DNA of 64,000 bases from Verrucomicrobiales bacterium. GTDB taxonomy: Bacteria > Verrucomicrobiota > Verrucomicrobiia > Verrucomicrobiales > DEV007. Below the pieces are notes generated by a model. It made no database searches. It saw only the letters and a list, made by a program, of their open reading frames with translations, and was not told the DNA's origin. Of the stretch, positions 10,801-17,634 are shown in pieces; position 1 is the first letter of the stretch, and the number at the start of each line of letters is the position of its first letter. The stretch lies in contig JARGPI010000005.1 of the NCBI GenBank assembly GCA_029213005.1, positions 221,287 through 285,286 of the forward strand, read 5' to 3'. The translations under genes were made by a program, and so were the position numbers.

Positions 10801-11628
10801 CAGGTCTGCTACCCCAGAGCCGGATTTATGGCAGCAGGTGGTGCGATGCGTTTTATCCTCAGAGAAAAACAGACCTTTCACAACTACGCCAAGTCCAAAA
10901 TCAGCGATATCTACGATGTGAAAAAATTCTCGCAGGCAGAGCAGTTCAAGGTCAACAATATGGAAACCAGTGTGCTGATCAATCAGGGCGGAGGTATCTT
11001 CGATATGAAGCCCCTCCCCCAGCTTGCCCAGATATCTCCCGGCTACGGCGTCATCCTCCGGGATGTGAATCTGGATGGTCACCCGGATTGTTATCTCGTG
11101 CAGAATCATCTCAATCCCGCAGAGGAAATCGGGATCATGGGCAGTGGTTTAAGCATCCTCCTGCAGGGAACCGGCAAATCTGATGAACCTTTCACCACCG
11201 TATGGCCGAGAGAAAGCGGTCTTGAAGTCCCGGGTGATGCCAAGAGCCTTACCGCGATCGATTTGAATAATGACGGTCGCGAGGATTTTGTCGTGGGATT
11301 GAATAATGATTCCCCTGAGATCTTTGTAAACGATACCGCCAACCAAAATTCGAATCGTCCCCTGCGGGTCCGCCTCAGTTTTGGAGCCGGCAATCCAACG
11401 GCGATCGGTTCGCGGATCACCGTAAATGCCGGGGATCTACCGCCCCAGACCTTCGAAGTAAGCGCCGGAGGAGGATATCTCTCCCAATCGGGAACCGACG
11501 GTGTGTTTGCCGTCCCGAAAGAAACAAAAAAAGAAATTTCAGTCACGGTACGATGGCCTGACGGCAAAATCAGTAGACAGAGCATCAAACCGGAATCCTC
11601 GTTTTTGAAATTAAAACGGAAACCTTGA
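7873..11628 (+). CDS. Large secreted FG-GAP/VCBS repeat protein with two ASPIC/UnbV domains
   Basis: About 1,250 residues, exported. Two similar halves each carry a run of calcium-binding FG-GAP units (DFDNDGDLD, DYDRDGDLD, DLDGDGRMD and others), predicting beta-propellers. Each half ends in an ASPIC/UnbV domain: the first near nt 9520-9770, the second near 11360-11600 (VRWPDGKISRQ). The start is uncertain. ATG 7873 puts a normal signal peptide (NRMMINQ then a Leu-rich core) at the N-terminus. ATG 7837 is in frame but adds an uncharged leader, and its purine-rich GAAGGG lies only 2 nt away. The family is common in Verrucomicrobia, Planctomycetes and Bacteroidetes; its function is mostly unknown, perhaps surface adhesion or glycan binding. 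Confidence 0.85.
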   Translation: MNRMMINQSLPVLLLSLLLPVFGSSKDIASKKLEKSTPNPGKTLFYKLPPEDSGVDLVVPIDEDHPLARAYHSSSACSAVAVGDLDLDGRPDIFAGNGPRENGLYLQNKKMKFTNVTESAGVSGGDAWAVGISLVDFDNDGDLDAYVCNYDSPNNLYVNQTIVDGKRNKGPLRFVDEAAKYGLDIADGSVVSAFADYDRDGDLDLYILTHQIYREGGRPAEPIPLVDENGKLEVNDEFKRWYRVNQFSKGENGEVLYTECGRPDFLFRNDGEKGYVEVTLTAGMNKDAHWGNSATWWDYNHDGWPDLYIGNDFKSPDFLYRNNGDGTFTEMSEEMVRHTTWFSMGAVQSDFNNDGLIDFVLADMLPRTHYMQTASMANMADRLDNLEGVGGAYQMMRNTLHINTGTDKFLEGAWLSNVADTEWTWAIRSADFDNDGLADLFFCNGVPRQFNHSDLPDIDHAALVGKTHWDHYKGTPERREQNLAFHNRGDFRFDDVSAEWGLDHLSMSYGASLADLDGDGRMDLLVSNLADPLSIYWNKSTKGNRIVVDLKGTRSNKQGIGSVATLTTSDGQTQIRQLFPYGGFLDADEPIFHFGVGEHKEVSSLKIEWPSGQVQEFKNLAVNQRYTITEPAGEAKQSDPVTSRRPTNTWFTKIPSLKGFDHRETEFDDFDRQPLMPLKLSQLGPGQAWSDIDGDGDFDFYLAGAAGQPGQLFENQTTSGSKDILFIPQIIDAFNKDARFEDMGCLFFDADSDGDPDLYVVSGGVECLPGAETLQDRLYLNNNGDFTLAPDALPEAHHSGSVIAACDFDRDGDLDLFVGSRSIPGRYPESPTSQLLRNNGGKFESVITELAPQLEKVGMVTSAIWSDANNDGWQDLLVTTDWGLIRFFLNKEGKLVEVTEEAKLSGEGLAREGWWNGIAASDIDNDGDMDYVVTNMGTNTYRRAGLSHPELLFYGDFDGSGKKHIVEGYFKTENGKQVCYPRAGFMAAGGAMRFILREKQTFHNYAKSKISDIYDVKKFSQAEQFKVNNMETSVLINQGGGIFDMKPLPQLAQISPGYGVILRDVNLDGHPDCYLVQNHLNPAEEIGIMGSGLSILLQGTGKSDEPFTTVWPRESGLEVPGDAKSLTAIDLNNDGREDFVVGLNNDSPEIFVNDTANQNSNRPLRVRLSFGAGNPTAIGSRITVNAGDLPPQTFEVSAGGGYLSQSGTDGVFAVPKETKKEISVTVRWPDGKISRQSIKPESSFLKLKRKP

Positions 11629-11645
11629 TAGAATCTTTAAGACCG

Positions 11646-13139
11646 ATGAAAACCGAGAAATGTAAATGGTCCCCGGTACACATTGGAATTGTACCCTGTA
11701 CAGTCCGACTTTGTACCCTGTACAGTCTGACTTTCGCAGCGATTTTACCAATTTTCGCCACTGACATTCCGGCTCTTCGCAACACGCTGGCAGAGCAAAA
11801 TGTCACCCCGCTGGAAGAACCCCGAAAATACCCGAAAGAGATGGTCGATCTGGGTCAGGCTCTGTTTTTCGATCCGGTGCTCGGTGGTAACCGCGATGTT
11901 TCCTGTGCGACCTGTCATCACCCATCTGCCGCGACTGGCGACGGGCGTTCCCGGGCGGTGGGAACCAAAGCTTATGTCGAAGGCGGCAAGCGGATGCCCG
12001 AAGGACTGCGGCTCGTTCCCGTCAAAGGTCGCGATCCCGTTCTGGTTGGTTTTGATTTGAACCGGGCAGCCCACCCATTCACTCCAAGAAACTCCCCTGA
12101 AATTTTCAACCGCGGTGATTCCGAATGGAAAAACATGTTCTGGGATGGCCGGATTCACGAATACGAACCGGGAAAATTCGCCGTCAATTCGATGCGGTTA
12201 ACCAAGTCCGAAGGGCTCTATCAGGTCCGGATGCCGGACAACACGGAAAACCTCGCCGCCGCTCAAGCGATGATGCCGGTCCTCTCCAACGATGAAATGC
12301 GGGGAACCAAGGGCCAAACCGATTCCGTAGGTGCTCACAACGAAGTCGGGCAAATCCTCGGCCAAAACGAGCATGATATCTGGGAGGCGCTGATGAAACG
12401 CCTCCTCAGCATCGAAGGCTACCGCGAACTCTTCGCAAAAGCCTATCCGGACAGCGATCTGGAATCACTCAATTTTGCGGCAGCCGGAAACGCAATCGCC
12501 GCGTTTGAAATCAGCTCCTTTACCCTTCGCGACAGTCCCTGGGACCGTTTTCTCGAAGGCGACGACACTGCTTTAACCGCCGACCAACTGGCCGGAGCTG
12601 AGCTCTTTTACGGCCGTGCCAAATGTTCATCCTGTCACTCCGGTCGCCTTATGACCGACCAGAAAATGCACAACATCGGAGTGATCCCGATTGGTCCCGG
12701 ACCCGACCGAAACGAAGAGGCCGATTACGGGGTCGCTCATCGCAGCAATGCCGATCTTGATCAAAAATACGCTTTCCGAACCCCGCCGCTACGCAACGTG
12801 GAACTGACTTTTCCCTACATGCACAACGGTGCCTATTCCACTCTGGAAGATACGATCCGACACCATCTTAACCCGGTCTACGCCCTGGAGAACTATGATG
12901 TGACTCAATTGGAACCGGAATTTCGCGGTGCAGTCCATAACGACCGCCACACCATTGCTGATGTGAAAAAGACGATGCCGATGGAAATGAAAATCCCGAC
13001 TTATCTGATCGATGAAGAAGTCGACCACCTGGTGGCCTTCCTCAAAGCCCTGACCAGCCCGGCGGCTCGTAATTTGGATCACACCATCCCCGAATCCGTT
13101 CCCAGCGGGCTGAAGATGGTGCTCCCCTTTGCTGATTGA
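11646..13139 (+). CDS. Di-haem cytochrome c peroxidase / MauG family protein
   Basis: A periplasmic di-haem protein of about 497 residues with two CxxCH sites (CATCH near nt 11909 and CSSCH near 12632). Family landmarks are LGQALFFDPVL, NSPEIFNRG and FRTPPLRNVELTFPYMHNGAY. It may reduce peroxide or oxidise a protein or small molecule. The ATG at 11646 is preferred; a TTG at 11625 overlapping the previous stop is possible. The signal peptide is odd: its n-region and half its hydrophobic core (VPCTVRLCTLYSLT) are encoded by the 22-bp dyad repeat found elsewhere in non-coding sites, joined to a normal-looking end (FAAILPIFA). The stop is 4 bp from the convergent neighbour. Confidence 0.88.
   Translation: MKTEKCKWSPVHIGIVPCTVRLCTLYSLTFAAILPIFATDIPALRNTLAEQNVTPLEEPRKYPKEMVDLGQALFFDPVLGGNRDVSCATCHHPSAATGDGRSRAVGTKAYVEGGKRMPEGLRLVPVKGRDPVLVGFDLNRAAHPFTPRNSPEIFNRGDSEWKNMFWDGRIHEYEPGKFAVNSMRLTKSEGLYQVRMPDNTENLAAAQAMMPVLSNDEMRGTKGQTDSVGAHNEVGQILGQNEHDIWEALMKRLLSIEGYRELFAKAYPDSDLESLNFAAAGNAIAAFEISSFTLRDSPWDRFLEGDDTALTADQLAGAELFYGRAKCSSCHSGRLMTDQKMHNIGVIPIGPGPDRNEEADYGVAHRSNADLDQKYAFRTPPLRNVELTFPYMHNGAYSTLEDTIRHHLNPVYALENYDVTQLEPEFRGAVHNDRHTIADVKKTMPMEMKIPTYLIDEEVDHLVAFLKALTSPAARNLDHTIPESVPSGLKMVLPFAD
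11668..11732 (+). repeat. Double-dyad repeat, coding copy: two perfect 22-bp units plus one decayed unit
   Basis: The dyad core TGTACCCTGTACA occurs at 11690-11702 and 11712-11724, each followed by GTC[C/T]GACT, so the two 22-bp units differ at one base. A third core in the same 22-bp register (11668-11680, GGTCCCCGGTACA) matches 10 of 13 positions. The copy lies inside the reading frame of the MauG gene, just after its start. Confidence 0.85.
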
Positions 13140-13143
13140 GGTC

Positions 13144-13896
13144 TTATTTCAATTCTTTCACCCGGATATCGCGGAAGTGAACTTCCCCCTCTTTTCCTGA
13201 ATGAATCTGAAGGGAAAAGAAGCCTTTCGGGTATTCATCGGTTACCCAGTGAGCGGCGGGCACGCCATTGATCCAGGTTTTCACGACTTTGCCCTTAGCC
13301 TCGATCGTAATCCGGTTCCACTCCCCTTTCTTCTGCGCCTTCCGCGCCTCCGCGTGACTCTTCAGCCATAACGGATAAAGCCATCCGCCGACACTTTGAC
13401 CGTAGATTCCACCGGACCAGCCGCGATTCAACCCTTCGGCTTCCATCTCCGCCTGAGGCCCAAATACCGTCTCCCCTTTAGCACCCGGTTTTCTCTGGGC
13501 CCGGAACATGATCCCTGTGTTGCTATCAACTGCCCATTTCATCTCGCAGGTGAAAACAAAGTCAGCATAATCTTCCCGGTCAGTGCTCAGGTAGGTGCTG
13601 GACGATCCTTTGACCACCGTTCCCACAATCTTACCGTCGACCACTTCGAACTGACAGGTTCCTCCACGCGGAGTCCAGCCTTTCAAATCATTCCCGTTGA
13701 ATAACGTCTCAAATCCTTCGCCCAAATCAGGTTCAGAATCAGCATTCGCCAACATTTCGTCGAATTTCGGAATGTTGGCCTGCTTTTTGTAGTGCTCAAA
13801 CCAATCCTGCTGCGCAGGATCGAGTTCGCCGCCCATCGAAAGGATGGGAGTAACACATAAAGCCGAAAACAATGTGACTGTAATAGTTCTTAACAT
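13144..13896 (-). CDS. Secreted DUF1080 (3-keto-disaccharide hydrolase-like) protein
   Basis: A 250-residue protein with a signal peptide (about residues 1-20). A single DUF1080 concanavalin-like domain starts with GFETLFNGNDLKGW and includes the conserved GGTCQFEVVDGKIVG, GIMFRAQ and GKVVKTWINGV segments. Members act on keto-sugars or glycan fragments, or simply bind carbohydrate. The family is heavily expanded in PVC bacteria. It converges on the MauG gene with a 4-bp gap. Confidence 0.85.
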   Translation of the reverse strand: MLRTITVTLFSALCVTPILSMGGELDPAQQDWFEHYKKQANIPKFDEMLANADSEPDLGEGFETLFNGNDLKGWTPRGGTCQFEVVDGKIVGTVVKGSSSTYLSTDREDYADFVFTCEMKWAVDSNTGIMFRAQRKPGAKGETVFGPQAEMEAEGLNRGWSGGIYGQSVGGWLYPLWLKSHAEARKAQKKGEWNRITIEAKGKVVKTWINGVPAAHWVTDEYPKGFFSLQIHSGKEGEVHFRDIRVKELK

Positions 13897-14023
13897 GGGA
13901 CACTCATTCCAAATCGTGCCGGCTTTTCAAGTTCGGTTAGACGTTATACGTCCGCGCTTCGGTAGTCCAAAACACGAAGGCGATTGTAATCGCTCCGCCC
14001 CCGCAATCGCTTATCATCCAATC

Positions 14024-14704
14024 ATGACTGAAGAAAACTTTTCCAATATTACCGAAGAAACCGACCAGGCCGCAACCACTGCCGTAGCCGATTGCCCGAC
14101 ACCACAGAACCCGCCCGTAAGGACGGAACTGGAGGAAAAAGCCCACCAGATTGTGAAAGACCACGTTTTGTGTTCGATGGGAGCGGGACTCATTCCGATT
14201 CCACTGGTCGACATCGCCAGCGTCACCGCGATTCAGGTCGATGCGCTCAAAAAGCTGGCCGGACTTCATGGCGTCGACATTACCGATGGTAACGCCAAGG
14301 CCATTGCCACAGGACTGGCCGGGAGCACCCTCGCCCGCCTTGGAGCCAGCGCCATAAAACTGGTACCCGGAGTGGGAACTGTCGCGGGTGGACTCACCAT
14401 GGCGGGTCTATCCGGGGCGTCGACCTATGCGATTTGCCAGGTTGCTCAAAACCATTTCAAAACCCGGGGAACCTTCCTCGATTTCAACGCGACCGACGCC
14501 AAGGAGGCTTATGCGGTTGCCCTTGAAAAAGGCAAAGAAATGGTCAAGAAGCTGGAGGTCAAGAAGGACGAGGCGGTTGCGAAGTTTGAGGAAATGCAAA
14601 AACTCCAACAGGAGAAGATGGATTCCTACCTAAACGAGAAAAACGTCGCTGACTCCCAATCGACAACGCCTGATCCTCAGGAAGATCAGGACAGACCTGT
14701 CTGA
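14024..14704 (+). CDS. DUF697/YcjF-like membrane-associated protein
   Basis: A 226-residue protein. After an acidic N-terminus (1-35) comes the DUF697-type helical region (about 40-150). It includes GAGLIPIPLVDIASVTAIQVDALKKL, and two Gly/Ala-rich hydrophobic segments that probably insert in the membrane. A charged coiled coil (about 165-205, KGKEMVKKLEVKKDEAVAKFEEM) and a polar tail end it. DUF697 often sits behind a GTPase domain (YcjF, EngA-like); here it is alone. ATG 14024 is chosen because upstream sequence is unlike protein and overlaps the divergent gene's promoter region. Function unknown. Confidence 0.7.
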   Translation: MTEENFSNITEETDQAATTAVADCPTPQNPPVRTELEEKAHQIVKDHVLCSMGAGLIPIPLVDIASVTAIQVDALKKLAGLHGVDITDGNAKAIATGLAGSTLARLGASAIKLVPGVGTVAGGLTMAGLSGASTYAICQVAQNHFKTRGTFLDFNATDAKEAYAVALEKGKEMVKKLEVKKDEAVAKFEEMQKLQQEKMDSYLNEKNVADSQSTTPDPQEDQDRPV

Positions 14705-15508
14705 TTACGTCTGTTTTTCCCGGCAGGGAACACAATACTCCTCCCCGTCTTCCGCGGAGACTCGAAATTCCAAGGTGGGATCATCAACATCGGTGATTCC
14801 ACATTCGTGACAGGTGTGAAATGCCTCAGCATCGGCGGCCCCCACCTCTTTCTGAAATTTGGATCGGCGGGCCGCTGCGGTGGCATTATTTTTTAGATTC
14901 GAGACCACGGCGGGAAAGATTCCGAGAAGAAACGGAATCATTCCGAAGCCCACTAAAACCGCATTGATTCCCGGAATCGGATTCTGAGCGATCGTGCCAA
15001 TCAGGATAGCGGCGTCCATCCAGCCCAACCATTTCATCTTAATCGGGATAATCCCGAGGAGGCGGATCTCAAAATCGGGAAAGAAACAAGCCGCCGCAAA
15101 TATCATCGAGGAAAAGAATGCGAACGGCATCATCGAAAGATAAATCACATTCGATAGAGGCGAGAGAGCGGCCAGCGTCAGGAAAAGGGCCATACCGATC
15201 ACATACAAATTGAGTCGAAAGGTTCCGATCGCACCCTCAATCAGATCATTGAGAAAGAAGGTGAACATGATCGTGATGAGAAAGAGAATGCTTCTGCCCG
15301 GCATAAACAACCAGCTGAACAATCGCCACACCTCACCGGAAAAAATCTTCTCCTTGTCGAACGCGATCGTTTCCATGTAGCCTTGGGAAAACATCACGAG
15401 GATAAAGCCCAGCAACTGAAAACCGGCCACCCAGCGGAGGATTCCCTGGAAGGCAAGTTTTCCTAATTTTAACTCCGCTCGATTTAGAATTCGCTCTGCA
15501 AATCGCAT
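14705..15508 (-). CDS. Rhomboid/derlin-like membrane protein with C-terminal zinc ribbon, catalytic serine motif absent
   Basis: A 267-residue, multi-pass protein. Residues 20-210 look rhomboid-like: an L1-loop signature GEVWRLFSWLFMP and six or so helices. The GxSG nucleophile motif is missing, with YLSMMPFAFFSSMIF in that region, so it is more like an inactive derlin or iRhom than a protease. The C-terminus carries CHECG...CVPC, a four-cysteine zinc ribbon. Its stop abuts the stop of the convergent gene with no space. The role could be a membrane chaperone or adaptor; this is inference. Confidence 0.6.
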   Translation of the reverse strand: MRFAERILNRAELKLGKLAFQGILRWVAGFQLLGFILVMFSQGYMETIAFDKEKIFSGEVWRLFSWLFMPGRSILFLITIMFTFFLNDLIEGAIGTFRLNLYVIGMALFLTLAALSPLSNVIYLSMMPFAFFSSMIFAAACFFPDFEIRLLGIIPIKMKWLGWMDAAILIGTIAQNPIPGINAVLVGFGMIPFLLGIFPAVVSNLKNNATAAARRSKFQKEVGAADAEAFHTCHECGITDVDDPTLEFRVSAEDGEEYCVPCREKQT

Positions 15509-15596
15509 AAGTCGGTATTGTGCGAGAGGAAGGTTATTTTTTCAATCGGTCATTTCCTTTTCGACAGAACGCCTGATTTCGCTTACATCGGATCCC

Positions 15597-16655
15597 ATGA
15601 AGAAGACGCCACTCTCAAAAAATCACGAAGAACTGGGGGCCCGCATGGCTGAGTTCGCCGGATGGGAAATGCCGATTTTTTACGAAGGAATTGTCCTGGA
15701 ACACAAAGCCGTTCGCGAATCATGCGGCGTTTTCGATATTTCCCACATGGGTCAAATCGTGGCCCGGGGGCCCCGGGTATCAGAATGGCTAAATCGAATT
15801 CTCACCAACGACACTTCCGTTTTATCCGACTACGAAGGACAATACACCCTGATGCTCAACGAAAAGGGAGGTGTGATCGACGATATGATCATCTACCGGG
15901 AGAGCGCCGATTCCTTTCTGCTCGTGGTCAATGCCTCGATGATTGAGGCGGATTTCGATTGGCTGGAAAGCCACCGGGATCCTGATATCGAACTGTCCAA
16001 TCAGAGTTCCGACTTTGGAGGGCTCGCCATTCAGGGACCCATTTCCGAAAAACTATGGAATGGGATCTCCCCCGATTGTCCCCTGCCCGGTCGAAACGGA
16101 ATCGCAAGATATGACGACATCATCCTCTGCCGAACCGGTTACACCGGAGAAGACGGTTTTGAACTTTTCGCACCGGGCGGTACCATTGCCGACTGGTTTC
16201 AGAAATTTATTCAGCACGGCGCCAAACCCTGCGGCCTAGGCGCCCGCGACACGCTTCGGCTCGAAAAAGGTTATCCTCTCAACGGAAGCGACCTCGATCC
16301 GGCGCACACCCCGCTTGAGGCTGGCCTAGGATTTTTCGTAAAACTGAAAACGTCGGTTGAGTTTATCGGACGCGAAGTTCTCGAAACGCAGAAAAGAGAC
16401 GGAACCGGAGATAAACTGGTCGCGATTCAAATGATCGGCAAAACTCCCCCGCCCCGTCACGGATACGATGTGCTCAACCCTGAGAACGAGACGAAGATCG
16501 GCGAACTATCCAGCGGAAGCCTGTCGCCGTCCCTCGGAGTCGGAATCGCAATGGCCTATCTTCCCCGTGAACGGTCAAAAATCGGGACCAAACTTTCCAT
16601 CGGAATTCGAAACCGGAGTTTCCCGGCTGAAATCGTGAAAAAGCCTTTTTACTAA
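15597..16655 (+). CDS. gcvT: Glycine cleavage system aminomethyltransferase (T protein)
   Basis: Transfers the methylene group from the lipoyl-bound aminomethyl group on GcvH to tetrahydrofolate, releasing ammonia. It has 352 residues, normal length. The signature features are HEELGARMAEFAGWEMPIFYEG, CGVFDISHMGQI, the RTGYTGEDGFELF motif, GLGARDTLRLEKGYPLNGSDL and a C-terminal barrel domain. gcvH and gcvP are not in the window. Its stop interlocks with that of the convergent hydrolase (CTAA shared). Confidence 0.93.
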   Translation: MKKTPLSKNHEELGARMAEFAGWEMPIFYEGIVLEHKAVRESCGVFDISHMGQIVARGPRVSEWLNRILTNDTSVLSDYEGQYTLMLNEKGGVIDDMIIYRESADSFLLVVNASMIEADFDWLESHRDPDIELSNQSSDFGGLAIQGPISEKLWNGISPDCPLPGRNGIARYDDIILCRTGYTGEDGFELFAPGGTIADWFQKFIQHGAKPCGLGARDTLRLEKGYPLNGSDLDPAHTPLEAGLGFFVKLKTSVEFIGREVLETQKRDGTGDKLVAIQMIGKTPPPRHGYDVLNPENETKIGELSSGSLSPSLGVGIAMAYLPRERSKIGTKLSIGIRNRSFPAEIVKKPFY

Positions 16656-17500
16656 CTCACCGGGAGTTGGAACTTGATTGGCGTCGCTTGATTCCAGAAA
16701 GTTTTCAGACAACCCGCAATCTCTGCCGGCTTTTCACACTGGGGATAATGACCGCACCCCTCCAACACGTCAAAACGTGCATTTTTGATCGAACCTGCAA
16801 CCGTCATTTTCTGCAGCTCCTTGGAAATCGTTGGATCATCGGTTGTGGCCAAAACCAATGTCGGAGAGTTGATGCGATACAGCTGATCTTCAAAATCGGC
16901 TTCACAGAGAGCATCGAAGGATTCAGCGATCGAAGCTTTACTGAGACGACCGGCCTCAGCGAGCAATCTTTCGTGTTCCGCAATCGTCATATTCGGACTC
17001 CGCTGATCGAGAATCAGCCCCTGAACTTCGATATCTTTACCAGAATTTCTAAAAGCCTCCGAAAGTTCTTCAGGGAACGTCAACCCCGAAGCCGGCACAC
17101 TACAGATTAACGAAAGACTGATCACCCGGGTAGGCAATTCAGATCCAAGCCACTGAGCGACCTGACCTCCCATACAATGTCCTGCTACATGAAATTTATC
17201 GAGTTGTAGGTGATTCGCCAAATCTATGATATCTCTACCGTATTGAACTATAGAAAATGGACCCGCATCCAATCCATCCATACCCGATCCGCGCAGGTTC
17301 GGAACGATCACCCGAAAGCCCTCCAACTCAGCCTGCTCCAGGATTTGGTCGAAGACAATACCACTGGTCATCCATCCGTGAATTAGAATCACACAGTTCT
17401 CAGCCTCTCCAAATTGTCGGTAGGAAAGTATCTCGCGATCACGGTTTTCGTAGAGAGAAAGTTGATTTAACTTAGTAGAAGTAGAAAGCTTGAAAGCCAT
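16652..17500 (-). CDS. Alpha/beta hydrolase with a cysteine at the nucleophile position
   Basis: A 282-residue cytoplasmic alpha/beta hydrolase. The oxyanion region is HGWMTSG (41-47) and the nucleophile elbow is G-H-C109-M-G. Cysteine stands where serine is usual, as in dienelactone hydrolase. The acid is in TTDDPT and the histidine is in GCGHYPQCE. A lid region lies in the middle. Substrate unknown. It is divergent from hrpB across a very AT-rich 134-bp gap, and its stop overlaps gcvT by 4 nt. Confidence 0.8.
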   Translation of the reverse strand: MAFKLSTSTKLNQLSLYENRDREILSYRQFGEAENCVILIHGWMTSGIVFDQILEQAELEGFRVIVPNLRGSGMDGLDAGPFSIVQYGRDIIDLANHLQLDKFHVAGHCMGGQVAQWLGSELPTRVISLSLICSVPASGLTFPEELSEAFRNSGKDIEVQGLILDQRSPNMTIAEHERLLAEAGRLSKASIAESFDALCEADFEDQLYRINSPTLVLATTDDPTISKELQKMTVAGSIKNARFDVLEGCGHYPQCEKPAEIAGCLKTFWNQATPIKFQLPVS

Positions 17501-17634
17501 AATAATCGGTAGTTCTTAAATTTATTACATTTATATATTTTATGCAACAATAGTTTTAAATTTATAATTACTTATTTTTAATAAATATTAATCAATCGAC
17601 TACCTACTTCATCTAAAGCTCACTACAAATACCT

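Noticed and set aside
11668..11732. A miniature CRISPR array (regular repeats with variable spacers)
   Set aside because: Repeats are 13 bp with 9-bp gaps, only two or three units, no cas genes, and part of a translated signal peptide. The form is a dyad pair, not CRISPR.
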